Shown here: piece by piece, positions 17,213-25,690 of the stretch
Layout of the letters: the number at the start of each line of letters is the position of its first letter
Numbering within the stretch: position 1 is the first letter of the stretch
Assembly: GCF_006715785.1 (NCBI RefSeq)
Contig: NZ_VFNX01000001.1
Span: 1,626,501-1,690,500, forward strand
Direction of reading: 5' to 3'
Origin: Streptomyces puniciscabiei
Lineage (GTDB): Bacteria; Actinomycetota; Actinomycetes; Streptomycetales; Streptomycetaceae
Length of the DNA: 64,000 nt
The notes under the pieces: model-generated
What the model was told of the DNA's origin: nothing
The model's input: only the letters and a program-made list of their open reading frames with translations
Database searches by the model: none
Program-made: the position numbers and the translations under genes

Positions 17213-18241
17213 ATGTACGTAGGAAGTTTTGTGCTGGGCGCCCAGTTCCCGGGCCAGGGCCCCGGGGAGGCCCTGCACCGGGCGGTCCGCTCGGCGGAGG
17301 TCACCGAGGAGGCCGGCCTGGACGCCGTGTGGCTGGCGGAGCACCACTTCGTGCCGTACGGCACGTGCCCGTCCGCCGTCACCCTGGCCGCCCTGCTGCT
17401 CGGCCGCACCCGCCGCATCCGGGTCGGCACGGCGGTCAGCGTACTGCCCACCGCCCACCCGGTCGCCCTCGGCGAGCAGGCCGCGCTGCTGCACCTGACG
17501 AGCGGCGGACGGTTCACGCTGGGCGTGGGCCGCGGCGGACCCTGGGTGGACCTGGAGGTCTTCGGCGCGGGCCTGGAGGCGTACGAACACGGATTCCCGG
17601 AGTCACTCGATCTGCTGCTGCGCTGGCTGAGCGAGCCGCGGGTCGCGGCGTCCGGCGAGCGGTTCAGCTTCCGCGAGGTGCCGGTCGTGCCCCGCCCGTC
17701 GGAGGCGCTGACGGAGATCCCGGGCCCCGAGGTCGTCGTCGCGTGCACCTCCCCGGCGAGCGTGCGGCTGGCCGCCGAGCGCGGGCTGCCGATGCTGCTC
17801 GGCATGCACGTCGGGGACGAGGAAAAGGCCGAGATGGTCGCCCTGTGGCGGCGCTGCGCCCGGGCGGCGGGCCGGGCGGCCGAGGAAATCGCGGGCGCCG
17901 GGCATGTCTCGGCCGGGGTGTGCCAGCTCGCCGACCGGCGCACGGACGCGGCGGAGACGCTCCTGAAGGCCATGCCGGGCTGGCTGAAGCAGGGCCTGGA
18001 GGCGCATGTGACGGTCGACGGCCGGGAGCGCGCGATGCGCGACCCCTACGCCTACACCGAACTGCTCTGCGGGCTGCACCCGGTGGGCACCCCGCGGCTG
18101 GCCGCCGACCGGCTCGCGGCCACCTCGGAGCGCACCGGCATCTCCCGCTTCGCCCTCCTGGTGGAGGGCTCGGGCGATCTCGCCGCGACGGAGGAGAACC
18201 TGCGGCGGCTGGGCGCCGAGGTGCTGCCCCAGCTGCGCTGA
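17213..18241 (+). CDS. LLM-class flavin-dependent oxidoreductase
   Basis: 342 residues with the bacterial luciferase-like TIM-barrel fold. Hallmarks are the AEEAGLDAVWLAEHHF-type segment, RIRVGTAVSVLPTAHPV, and LTSGGRFTLGVGRGG near residues 95-110. Such enzymes use FMN or coenzyme F420 for oxidation or monooxygenation; the substrate cannot be deduced. The ATG at 17213 is taken because an AGGAA element is close upstream and the barrel starts here; an upstream in-frame start at 17138 would add 25 residues that look non-coding. It is transcribed divergently from the small Cys/His gene. Confidence 0.84.
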   Translation: MYVGSFVLGAQFPGQGPGEALHRAVRSAEVTEEAGLDAVWLAEHHFVPYGTCPSAVTLAALLLGRTRRIRVGTAVSVLPTAHPVALGEQAALLHLTSGGRFTLGVGRGGPWVDLEVFGAGLEAYEHGFPESLDLLLRWLSEPRVAASGERFSFREVPVVPRPSEALTEIPGPEVVVACTSPASVRLAAERGLPMLLGMHVGDEEKAEMVALWRRCARAAGRAAEEIAGAGHVSAGVCQLADRRTDAAETLLKAMPGWLKQGLEAHVTVDGRERAMRDPYAYTELLCGLHPVGTPRLAADRLAATSERTGISRFALLVEGSGDLAATEENLRRLGAEVLPQLR

Positions 18242-18359
18242 GCCGCCGGCCGACTCCCGGGCCGCCTCGGGGGCTTGCCGCCCCAGCACTGAATGCACCT
18301 CCCGCGGGTGGAGCGGCAAGCAAGCGGCTCACAGCGTCTGCCGTACCCGGGCTGCCCCG

Positions 18360-18752
18360 TCAGCAGTCCCGGAGTTCCGGCGACTGGTTCAGCAACTGGC
18401 TGCGTACCGAGGTGAAGCGGGCCAACGTCTCGTCCACCGAGGCGTCCAGCGGGAACACCGCCACCCGGTGGCAGTTCTGGAAGGCCAGCCGCACACCGAA
18501 GTGCCGCTGCAGGGCGCCGCGGATGGCGTCACTCGCGAGCGCACGCAGCAGCTGACCGCGTGCCTGCTCGTCCGGCGGGGGCGTCTGGTTGTCGGCGAAC
18601 GGTCCGCCGTCGACCTTCAGCTGGGCCACCAGGGAGCTGATCATCTCCCACGCGTAGGGCAGGGAGGTCCGGACGCAGTCGACGAATTCTGCTTCGTCGA
18701 CCTCGCCTCGCTCGGCCTGTTCGAGTAGGGCCGGTGAGACGTCGAGCGACAT
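18360..18752 (-). CDS. Conserved hypothetical protein next to nucS
   Basis: 130 residues, probably a helical cytosolic protein. The start ATG has AGGAG 5 nt upstream. No signal peptide, membrane helix or known catalytic motif is visible. The segments SLPYAWEMISSLVAQL and HRVAVFPLDASVDETLARFTS look conserved-type. In S. coelicolor a gene of this type occupies the same place beside nucS (SCO5389, from memory). It is divergent from nucS with a 277-bp gap that must carry both promoters. I do not recognise a function. Confidence 0.72.
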   Translation of the reverse strand: MSLDVSPALLEQAERGEVDEAEFVDCVRTSLPYAWEMISSLVAQLKVDGGPFADNQTPPPDEQARGQLLRALASDAIRGALQRHFGVRLAFQNCHRVAVFPLDASVDETLARFTSVRSQLLNQSPELRDC

Positions 18753-19015
18753 GGGTACTCCTCTCGCACCCCCGAAGAGCAGGGGTTGCCGGACAGAAAG
18801 GGGAGGTTCGCTATTTCGAACACGCTCAGTACACGGGTCGCGACCTCCCGTTTACTACGGTAGGCAACCGTAGGTGACCACACCAGCAGAATGCGTATAT
18901 GGAACGGTCCCTTTACGGGCACAATCGGCCAGGGATGAACAAGAGTTTCCAGGGACAATTGGGGCGATCGATCGGGAGCGGGGCGGGCGAATCGCGCGCA
19001 CCGAGGGGCGTCGAG

Positions 19016-19021
19016 TAGCGT
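19016..19021 (+). promoter_or_regulatory. Putative -10 element of nucS
   Basis: TAGCGT lies 8 nt upstream of the nucS ATG, which has no ribosome binding site; the transcript is probably leaderless or nearly so. Confidence 0.4.
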
Positions 19022-19029
19022 TGCCGACC

Positions 19030-19701
19030 ATGCGTCTCGTCATTGCCCGATGCTCGGTCGACTACGCCGGCCGGCTCACCGCCCACCTGCCCTCGGCGCC
19101 CCGCCTGATCCTGGTCAAGGCGGACGGCAGCGTCTCCATCCACGCCGACGACCGGGCCTACAAGCCCCTCAACTGGATGTCGCCGCCCTGCACGCTGAAG
19201 GAGGGCGCGGGCGAGGACGAGGGCGTGTGGACGGTCGTCAACAAAGCGGGCGAGAAACTGATCATCACGATGGAGGAGATCCTCCACGACTCCTCGCACG
19301 AACTCGGCGTGGATCCCGGTCTGATCAAGGACGGCGTGGAAGCGCACCTGCAGGAGCTGCTCGCCGACCGCATCGAGACGCTCGGCGAGGGATACACGTT
19401 GATCCGCCGCGAGTACATGACGGCCATCGGGCCGGTGGACATCCTGTGCCGGGACGCGGACGGCCGGACGGTGGCGGTGGAGATCAAGCGCCGGGGCGAG
19501 ATCGACGGTGTGGAGCAACTCACCCGCTACCTCGACCTGTTGAACCGCGACCCCCATCTGGCGCCGGTCCGCGGCATCTTCGCCGCGCAGGAGATCAAGC
19601 CCCAGGCCCGCGTCCTCGCCACCGACCGCGGCATCGACTGCCAGATCCTCGACTACGACGCCCTGCGCGGCATCGAGGACGACAAGCTCCGCTTGTTCTG
19701 A
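19030..19701 (+). CDS. nucS: Endonuclease NucS (EndoMS), mismatch-specific
   Basis: 223 residues. NucS replaces MutS/MutL in actinobacteria: it cuts both strands at G-T, G-G and T-T mismatches and is guided by the sliding clamp. The N-terminal DNA-binding domain covers about residues 1-110. The RecB-like nuclease domain has the catalytic D-ExK set at Asp137 (GPVDILC), Glu151 and Lys153 (VEIKRR). The very C-terminus, LRLF, is a clamp-binding motif. The ATG at 19030 was chosen because [16 protein letters not shown] is the recognised start of the family and the 52 residues upstream look non-coding. Confidence 0.94.
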   Translation: MRLVIARCSVDYAGRLTAHLPSAPRLILVKADGSVSIHADDRAYKPLNWMSPPCTLKEGAGEDEGVWTVVNKAGEKLIITMEEILHDSSHELGVDPGLIKDGVEAHLQELLADRIETLGEGYTLIRREYMTAIGPVDILCRDADGRTVAVEIKRRGEIDGVEQLTRYLDLLNRDPHLAPVRGIFAAQEIKPQARVLATDRGIDCQILDYDALRGIEDDKLRLF

Positions 19702-19987
19702 GCGAGCGGTGTCGCGCCGCTGGGCTCGTCTCCCCCAGCGCCGCGGATGTCTTCCCCGCCGCTGATCTCTTCCCCGCCGCGACGGCGTTCAGCCACGACG
19801 GCGGTGACCGGCGGTGCCGAACCGGCCTGAGGCCCGTGGGGCACCGCCGAACACCGCCGTACGGGCTGGGCGCCGTCGGGGCGGAAACAGGGAAGCGGCG
19901 TGGATGGGGCGGGCAGCGGATCGCGGTCGACGACGGCCCAGGAGGCGAGGGCCACCACGCGCCCAGGATGGGTGCGCGGTGGCCGTT

Positions 19988-22441
19988 TCACATCACCGTG
20001 CCCGAGCCGCTCGGTGTTCCCGTGCCCGCGCTCTGGGACGCGCTCGCGGGGCTGCTGGACGCCGGGCCGCTTGCCGTGTCCGTCGTGGACGGGGTCGTAC
20101 CGCCCGTCGGGGTCGGGGGTGGCGTGGTCGATGAGGAGGACGTCGGCGGGGTCGAGGGCGGTGTGCTGCCCCCGGAGGGTGTCGTCGGTGGCGGTGAACC
20201 CGGCTTGGTCGTGTGGGACTTGGACGGTGTCGGGGTCGTACCCCCGCCGCCCGTGCCCTTGGTGTGGCTCGGGTCGGCCGAGGGGGATGTGACCGGCTGG
20301 GTCGGGGTCGGGTCGTCCGTCGTGCCGTACGTGCCGTCGGGGCCCGGGTTCGTGGCGCGGGTGGCGGGCCGGGCCGAACCGGCGCCTGCCGGCGGGGTCT
20401 GGTTCGGGTCGGCGCCCAGGGTGCCGTCGGACGGGTCCTGGCTCGCCGAGGGGTTGACGTCGACCTTGCCGGCCGGGTTCTTGTCGGCGTTCTCGTTGGA
20501 CGTCATGCCCAGAGTGACGACCGTACCCAGCACGGCGGCGAGCAGCGCCCCGGAGCCGACCGCGACGAGGTTGCGGCGGGCCAGCTGCCGGAAGCCCCCG
20601 CCCCGCTGCGTGCCGGCGGCCGGGAGCCGGTGGGTGACCAGGGGGTCGCCGACGGGCACGTACGGCGGCGGCGCCGACTCCTCCTGCCGTACCTCCGGCA
20701 GCTCCTCCCCCGCCGACACCGGGACACCCGGTACGTCACCCGAGCGGTCGGCGACCAGCGCGAGCGCCCGGCGCCCGGCGACCGTGCCCCGCTTGTCGGC
20801 GAGCGCCCCGCGCAGCCCGATGGACGCCTCCAACTCGGCGCGGGCCCGGTCGAGCTGGCCGGCGCAGAGCGCGAGGACACCCAACTCGTGGTGGAAATAG
20901 GCTTGATCGGATACCTCACCGGCCACCCGGGACGCCTCCGCGCCGGAGCGCAGTGCCCGTTCCCAGGCGCTGAAGTGCAGCCCGGCGGCGAACGCGGGCG
21001 CGGCCGTGCGGGCGAGCCGTACCGCGCAGCTCTCCTCGCCCTCGGCGGACGGAGCCGGGAGCGGGACGATCGCGGCGAGTGCGGCCAGGATCGCGTCCGC
21101 CTCCGCGCACACCCGCTCGGGAGTGACCGAGGGATGCCCGGCCCACCAGGCGTAGTGCTCGGCGGCGGCCAGCGCCTGGGCCGGGGCGTCGTCGGCGTAC
21201 CCGGCGGCCTCCAGCTGGGTCTGCACACCGGCCGCGAGCCGGTAGCGGCCGCCGACCGGCGAGACCAGTCCGCAGGCGGCCAGCTCGCCGAGGGCGGCGT
21301 CGGCGTGGGTGTCCCCGATCAGCGCCGGCAGGTGCGCCTGGTGCGGCACCTCGCCGCCGAGGGCGACGGCGAAACGCAGTGCGGCGCGCGCGGAGGCGCT
21401 GAGCCGGGAGGCGAGCAGCGGGGCGGGCGCGGCGGCCTCGCCGAGGGAGGGCAGCGGGACCTCGTCCGCCGGCTCCAGGGACGGCTCGCCCGGCGGGCGC
21501 ACGTCCTCGAAGACGCCGTACTCGTCCACGGCTCCGGTGCTGGCCCGCAGTTCCTCGCGCTGCCGGAGCAGGGCGCCGGCCTGGACGAACCTGAGCGGCA
21601 GCCCTTCGGACTCGAACCACAGGTCGCCGGCCCAGTTGGCCTCCTCCTCGGTGAGGACCCGGCCGACGGTCCGCTCCAGGATCTCCACCCCGCCGGCGCG
21701 GTCGAGGCCGGCGAGGAAGACCTCCTCGACCTCGGATCCCTCGGAGGGCGCGGGCACGTCGGGGGTGGCGCCGATCAGGAAGGCGCACTCGGGCGTGGCG
21801 TCGAGGAGTTCGTCGAGGGCGGCGCCGCCGAAGTCGATGTCGTCCAGGACGACGACCGCGCCGATCTCGCGGACGTAGGCGCGCAGTTCGTCCGGGTCGG
21901 GGCGGTGACGCGGGGCGTCGTACACGGCGTGGAAGAGGTCGTACAGGAGGTCGCCCACGGTGCGGTGGAAGCCGTTCAGGCGCACCACGCCGTCGGGGGC
22001 GAGGTCCAGGCAGTCCTCGGCGACCAGGTCCAGCAGGGCACTGCGGCCGGAGCCGCCGGGCCCGGTGAGCCGTACCGAACGGCCGCGGGCCAGCAGCCGG
22101 ACCAGGCGCTCGCGCTCGTCCTGGCGCTCCAGGAGGGAGAGCGACGGCTGGGCGGGGCCCGGCGGCACGGGGGGCCGGGCGGCACGCTCGGCCTCGGCGC
22201 GCTCGGTGGCGGTGCGCTTGCGGGGCCGCTCCGGTCGCTCGATGGGCGGGCAGGGTTCTATCTCGCTGCCGTCGACGGGATTCACGGTCAGCAGCAGGTC
22301 GCCCGTCACGAGGTGCGCCGTACGGGCGAGCGCGGGCGTGCTCTGACCGAAGTCGGAGGTCAGGGATTCCCGGGGCGGCCGGCGGCTCGCGGCCTGGCCG
22401 TGCTCCTCGGATCCCCGGTGGATCGGGTCCATGGGTTCCAT
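19988..22441 (-). CDS. STAND-like ATPase with membrane anchor and mucin-like exported tail
   Basis: 817 residues from the ATG at 22441, which has a GGGGG stretch 9 nt upstream. Layout: a basic linker (about 60-100); a P-loop domain with Walker A GPGGSGRSAL near residue 130 and Walker B VVVLDDID about 90 residues later; winged-helix and TPR-like helices to about 600; one membrane helix (LVAVGSGALLAAVLGTVVTL) near 645-665; then about 150 residues of Ser, Thr, Pro and Gly with no regular structure. The ATPase part resembles AfsR/SARP-type regulators but has no DNA-binding domain at its N-terminus. The topology suggests a cytoplasmic ATPase with a tail outside the membrane. Function unknown. Confidence 0.77.
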   Translation of the reverse strand: MEPMDPIHRGSEEHGQAASRRPPRESLTSDFGQSTPALARTAHLVTGDLLLTVNPVDGSEIEPCPPIERPERPRKRTATERAEAERAARPPVPPGPAQPSLSLLERQDERERLVRLLARGRSVRLTGPGGSGRSALLDLVAEDCLDLAPDGVVRLNGFHRTVGDLLYDLFHAVYDAPRHRPDPDELRAYVREIGAVVVLDDIDFGGAALDELLDATPECAFLIGATPDVPAPSEGSEVEEVFLAGLDRAGGVEILERTVGRVLTEEEANWAGDLWFESEGLPLRFVQAGALLRQREELRASTGAVDEYGVFEDVRPPGEPSLEPADEVPLPSLGEAAAPAPLLASRLSASARAALRFAVALGGEVPHQAHLPALIGDTHADAALGELAACGLVSPVGGRYRLAAGVQTQLEAAGYADDAPAQALAAAEHYAWWAGHPSVTPERVCAEADAILAALAAIVPLPAPSAEGEESCAVRLARTAAPAFAAGLHFSAWERALRSGAEASRVAGEVSDQAYFHHELGVLALCAGQLDRARAELEASIGLRGALADKRGTVAGRRALALVADRSGDVPGVPVSAGEELPEVRQEESAPPPYVPVGDPLVTHRLPAAGTQRGGGFRQLARRNLVAVGSGALLAAVLGTVVTLGMTSNENADKNPAGKVDVNPSASQDPSDGTLGADPNQTPPAGAGSARPATRATNPGPDGTYGTTDDPTPTQPVTSPSADPSHTKGTGGGGTTPTPSKSHTTKPGSPPPTTPSGGSTPPSTPPTSSSSTTPPPTPTGGTTPSTTDTASGPASSSPASASQSAGTGTPSGSGTVM

Positions 22442-22713
22442 GGGTTCAAACCCCCCAAAAGCGTCGTGTGCCCGTGATGTCGGCCCCTCCCGGCCTTGTC
22501 GCACACCGCGCTGTCGCTTCTGGTCCGGGCCCGCTCGGTCGAGGGTTGCGAGGCGGCGGGCGACCGAACCCTAAACCTTCGCTCAGTATCTCCGACAGGG
22601 TGGGGTGCCGTGCGGTCCGAGACATCACAGTCCGGTGAGGATTGCCCGCGTCGCGCGCTTCGACGGCTGCGCCCGGGTCTCCCGCGTCGCCCGTTTCCCA
22701 CCTGCTCGTGGCG

Positions 22714-23037
22714 TTACACCCGGGGCAGCGACTCCACCCCGATGCCGCCCTCGATGGCGAGGATGCGGTGCAGCCGGGTGGCGACCAGCAGGCGCTGCAT
22801 CTGCGGCGGGACACCGCGCAGCACCAGACGGCGCCCGCAGCGGCCGGCCCGCCGATGGGCACCCATGATCACCCCGAGTCCGGTGGCGTCCCAGGAGTCC
22901 AGTTCGGACAGGTCGAGCACCAGGTCGCCGACTCCGGTGTCGACGGCCGTGTGCAGGGCCGTACGGGCGTCCGCCGCGCTGCGGACGTCGAGGCGGCCCC
23001 CGACGACCAGCTCGGCGTGGTCGCCCCTGATATGCAT
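22714..23037 (-). CDS. STAS-domain protein (anti-sigma-factor antagonist-like)
   Basis: 107 residues from ATG, with GGGGAG 5 nt upstream. This is a single STAS domain of the SpoIIAA/RsbV type, which binds partner-switching kinases and frees sigma factors. The signature segment reads LDSWDATGLGVIMG: at the position of the phosphorylated Ser of SpoIIAA (DSSGLG) there is Ala51, followed by Thr52. Phosphorylation on the usual residue is therefore impossible, unless Thr52 serves. It is on the same strand as the large ATPase gene, separated by 272 bp. No kinase partner is encoded nearby. Confidence 0.83.
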   Translation of the reverse strand: MHIRGDHAELVVGGRLDVRSAADARTALHTAVDTGVGDLVLDLSELDSWDATGLGVIMGAHRRAGRCGRRLVLRGVPPQMQRLLVATRLHRILAIEGGIGVESLPRV

Positions 23038-23200
23038 ATGCGCTCCCCGTTGAGTGCGGTTGGCGTACTCCGTGACGTTGCAACGTCTGACTGTGTGAGT
23101 GGTGGTGCGGTTGCTGTTTGTAAGCGAACCGATACCGAATTCACCCCGGGGAGTGATACCCCCGGGGGTGAGATCCGACGAAAGTCCGTGCAGATGGTGC

Positions 23201-24049
23201 TCAGTACTTGTAGAAGCCCTGCCCGCTCTTGCGGCCGATGTCACCGGCATCCACCATCCGGCGCATCAGCTCCGGCGGGGCGAACTTCTCGTCCTGGGAC
23301 TCGGTGTAGATGTTGCTGGTGGCGTGCAGCAGGATGTCCACGCCGGTGAGGTCGGCGGTGGCCAGCGGGCCCATGGCATGGCCGAAGCCCAGCTTGCAGG
23401 CGAGGTCGATGTCCTCGGCCGTCGCGACGCCGGACTCGTAGAGCTTGGTCGCCTCCACCACGAGGGCGGAGATGAGGCGGGTGGTCACGAAGCCGGCCAC
23501 GTCCCGGTTGACGACGATGCAGGTCTTGCCGACGGACTCGGCGAACTCCCGCGCGGTCGCGAGGGCTTCGTCACTCGTCTTGTAGCCGCGGACCAGCTCG
23601 ACGAGCTGCATCATCGGCACCGGTGAGAAGAAGTGGACGCCGACGACCCGCTCGGGGTGCTCGGTGGCCGCCGCGATCTTGGTGATCGGGATGGCGGAGG
23701 TATTGGAGGCGAGCACGGCGTCCTCGCGCACGAGCTTGTCGAGCGCGCGGAAGATCTCGTGCTTGACCTCCAGTTTCTCGAATACGGCCTCGACCACGAT
23801 GTCGGCGTCGGCGGCGGCGTCCAGCTCGGTGGTCGGGGTGATACGGGCCAGGGCGGCCTCGGCGTCACCCGCCGCCAGTTTCCCCTTGCTCACGAACTTG
23901 TCGTACGAGGCCTTGATGCCGTCGGTGCCACGCTTCAGTGCCTCGTCGGTGACGTCCCGCAGGACGACGTCCCAGCCCGCCTGCGCGGCGACCTGAGCGA
24001 TCCCGGACCCCATGAGACCGGCCCCGATGACGGCGAGCTTCCGTGCCAC
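23201..24049 (-). CDS. 3-hydroxybutyryl-CoA dehydrogenase
   Basis: 282 residues, the usual length of the single-domain NAD(P)-dependent enzyme that interconverts acetoacetyl-CoA and 3-hydroxybutyryl-CoA. The N-terminal dinucleotide fold shows GAGLMGSGIAQVAA. The catalytic stretch GVHFFSPVPMMQLVELVRG contains the active-site His, and the C-terminal domain has the GPLATADLTGVD and KSGQGFYKY ends. The GTG start has GGGAG 5 nt upstream. Together with the thiolase at 5-6 kb it fits the acetoacetyl-CoA to crotonyl-CoA branch feeding the ethylmalonyl-CoA pathway; cofactor preference is not readable. Confidence 0.92.
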   Translation of the reverse strand: MARKLAVIGAGLMGSGIAQVAAQAGWDVVLRDVTDEALKRGTDGIKASYDKFVSKGKLAAGDAEAALARITPTTELDAAADADIVVEAVFEKLEVKHEIFRALDKLVREDAVLASNTSAIPITKIAAATEHPERVVGVHFFSPVPMMQLVELVRGYKTSDEALATAREFAESVGKTCIVVNRDVAGFVTTRLISALVVEATKLYESGVATAEDIDLACKLGFGHAMGPLATADLTGVDILLHATSNIYTESQDEKFAPPELMRRMVDAGDIGRKSGQGFYKY

Positions 24050-24558
24050 TCCGACTCCCTTGAACGCGCTCCAAGTCTGCTTCTCCGGCGGACCATAGCG
24101 CTCCGGAGCGACTGTGTGACCGTTAAGTAACGCGCGTCACGTCTCACTTGACGGACATCACACCGGCCGGAGTGCGACCGCCTCTGCCGGGCCCCGATCG
24201 GGTCGCGCCCGCGCGGCCCCCTCTTGGGTGTCGCTTCAGCACAGGGGGCCGCACGGTTTCCCAGTGCGGTGTCGAGTGGCGCCTTGGGGCTCCCCATGAT
24301 GGCGGTGTACGCCGTGGTTCGCGGGAAGACGCGGCTTTTCCCCTCAATAGGCTGAATCACTGTCATTTACCCGGTGTGCCGAGGGTGGCGCGGGGTAGCG
24401 CGACCTGGCCCTCGGGCTCATTGTTCCGTAACTCCATGATCACGTGGCGTGGCGGACGGAAGCGGGGCCATGCTGGCTCTCCCTTCCCGATGGCGCTTCA
24501 GCACCGCCTGGCGGAGGGGCAGTTGGAGTGAGACCTGCTCACAGAAACGAAGTGTGTG
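24050..24558. other. 509-bp gap with no convincing gene
   Basis: No open frame here has plausible composition. The stretch holds a small hairpin CCGCAC-N9-GTGCGG at 24249-24269 and the divergent promoter regions of the dehydrogenase and the module that follows. Nothing else was recognised. Confidence 0.6.
24538..24549. repeat. 12-bp direct repeat, left copy, flanking the three-gene module
   Basis: CTCACAGAAACG occurs here, 9 bp before the first start codon of the module, and again at 26369-26380, just inside the end of its third gene. It could be coincidence or the trace of an insertion. Confidence 0.35.
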
Positions 24559-24795
24559 ATGTCGAGTAAGAAGGTGTGGACCGTCGCCGTGCTGGTGACG
24601 GTCCTCACGTGGAGCACGGTGATGACCGTGCTGGGACAGGTCGCCGCCATGGCCACTCTGCTCCCGTCCCTGGGCCTGCTCGTGCAGCAGATGGTCCAGG
24701 CCCTGACCGGACCCGAGGGACCCCGGGCGTCCGCCGACCCCACCACCGGCCCCGCGCCCGCCTCCACCGCCGCTGGGGAGGAACCGACCCGATGA
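24559..24795 (+). CDS. Small membrane protein, first gene of a three-gene module
   Basis: 78 residues. After a short basic start (MSSKKVW) the residues from about 8 to 48 are hydrophobic and fit one long or two short membrane helices. The rest is a Pro/Ala/Thr-rich tail probably in solution. The stop overlaps the start of the next gene (ATGA), so the two are translationally coupled. I do not recognise a family. The coupling to an HTH protein suggests that it anchors or senses for that regulator, but this is inference. Confidence 0.6.
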   Translation: MSSKKVWTVAVLVTVLTWSTVMTVLGQVAAMATLLPSLGLLVQQMVQALTGPEGPRASADPTTGPAPASTAAGEEPTR

Positions 24796-25679
24796 GCTCA
24801 CCCCTCGGCGACGACCAACCGGCTGCCGCGGAGGCCGGCGGCAGGCGCGGCCGGAAACCGGCCCCCATCTCCCCCGCGGCGGGAATGGCGCACCGGGCCT
24901 GGCTGGAGCCGGTGCGCCACCGCGTCTTCTCCAGCGGCCTGACCCTGGACGACCTCGTCCACCGCTCCGGCTACTCCAAGACACGCATCAGCGAACTGCT
25001 GCGCGGCAACGGTTACTACCCGGTCTGGGAGATGACCTTCAGCGTGATCCACGCGCTCGGTCTGCCCGTGCGGCCGATGCGCCGGCTGTGGATCGCCGCG
25101 GCCCGCGAAGCCCGCAAGGGACAGTGGTGGATCGACCAGTGCATCGACCAGGTGGCCTGCGAAGCGGAGCCGCCGCCCCTGGCCCACCAGGCCTTCACCG
25201 AGGCGATGCACGCGCCCTACACCGCCTACGCACGCGCCTTCCTGCTGGCGGAGGACCGTGTCCGCTGGGCGGTGGGCGAGACCTTCGACCTGCTGTGGCT
25301 GTCCTGGAACGCGGTCGCGAGCAGCGAGAACGTCCGCCGCCACGCCTGGCTCCTGCTGCGCTCCCGGGTACTCGCCCGTGCCGCCCACCGCGACGGCCGC
25401 CCCGACCTGCGCGCCGCGGTCTTCTCCACCGAGGAGGTCAGCGACAGCGTGCCTGGCCGTCTCGTCATGATGACCGACCTGGTGGACCTCTTCGACGCCA
25501 TAGCCCGCCTTCCCCAGGACCAGATGGACGTGGTCGTGCTGGGTCATCTGTGCGGCCTGGACCTGGAGGAAACGATCCCCTACGTCACCGGCCTGAGCCC
25601 GGCCATCGCCCACGCCGTCGACCACCACGCCCGCGCGGCCCTCGAAGACCTGCTGCGCCGCGCCGGCACCCGGGAGTGA
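24792..25679 (+). CDS. HTH protein with sigma-70 region 4-like C-terminus
   Basis: 295 residues. After a Gly/Arg/Pro-rich start, residues about 50-95 form an XRE-type helix-turn-helix (LTLDDLVHRSGYSKTRISEL). The middle is helical and Trp-rich, as in sigma-like proteins of streptomycetes. Residues about 235-290 (ARLPQDQMDVVVLGHLCGLD) look like region 4 of an ECF sigma factor. There is no recognisable region 2, so it is unlikely to be a complete sigma factor. It overlaps the membrane-protein gene upstream and is followed 11 nt later by a helical protein gene. It probably acts as a DNA-binding regulator; the target is unknown. Confidence 0.66.
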   Translation: MSSPLGDDQPAAAEAGGRRGRKPAPISPAAGMAHRAWLEPVRHRVFSSGLTLDDLVHRSGYSKTRISELLRGNGYYPVWEMTFSVIHALGLPVRPMRRLWIAAAREARKGQWWIDQCIDQVACEAEPPPLAHQAFTEAMHAPYTAYARAFLLAEDRVRWAVGETFDLLWLSWNAVASSENVRRHAWLLLRSRVLARAAHRDGRPDLRAAVFSTEEVSDSVPGRLVMMTDLVDLFDAIARLPQDQMDVVVLGHLCGLDLEETIPYVTGLSPAIAHAVDHHARAALEDLLRRAGTRE

Positions 25680-25690
25680 CCCCTACCGCC

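Noticed and set aside
24148..24531. Small plus-strand open frame in the gap before the three-gene module
   Set aside because: No start signal, composition without conserved-looking blocks, and no family resemblance.
24792..25679. Complete ECF sigma factor
   Set aside because: The C-terminal part looks like region 4 but no region 2 motif is present; an XRE-type HTH takes the N-terminus.
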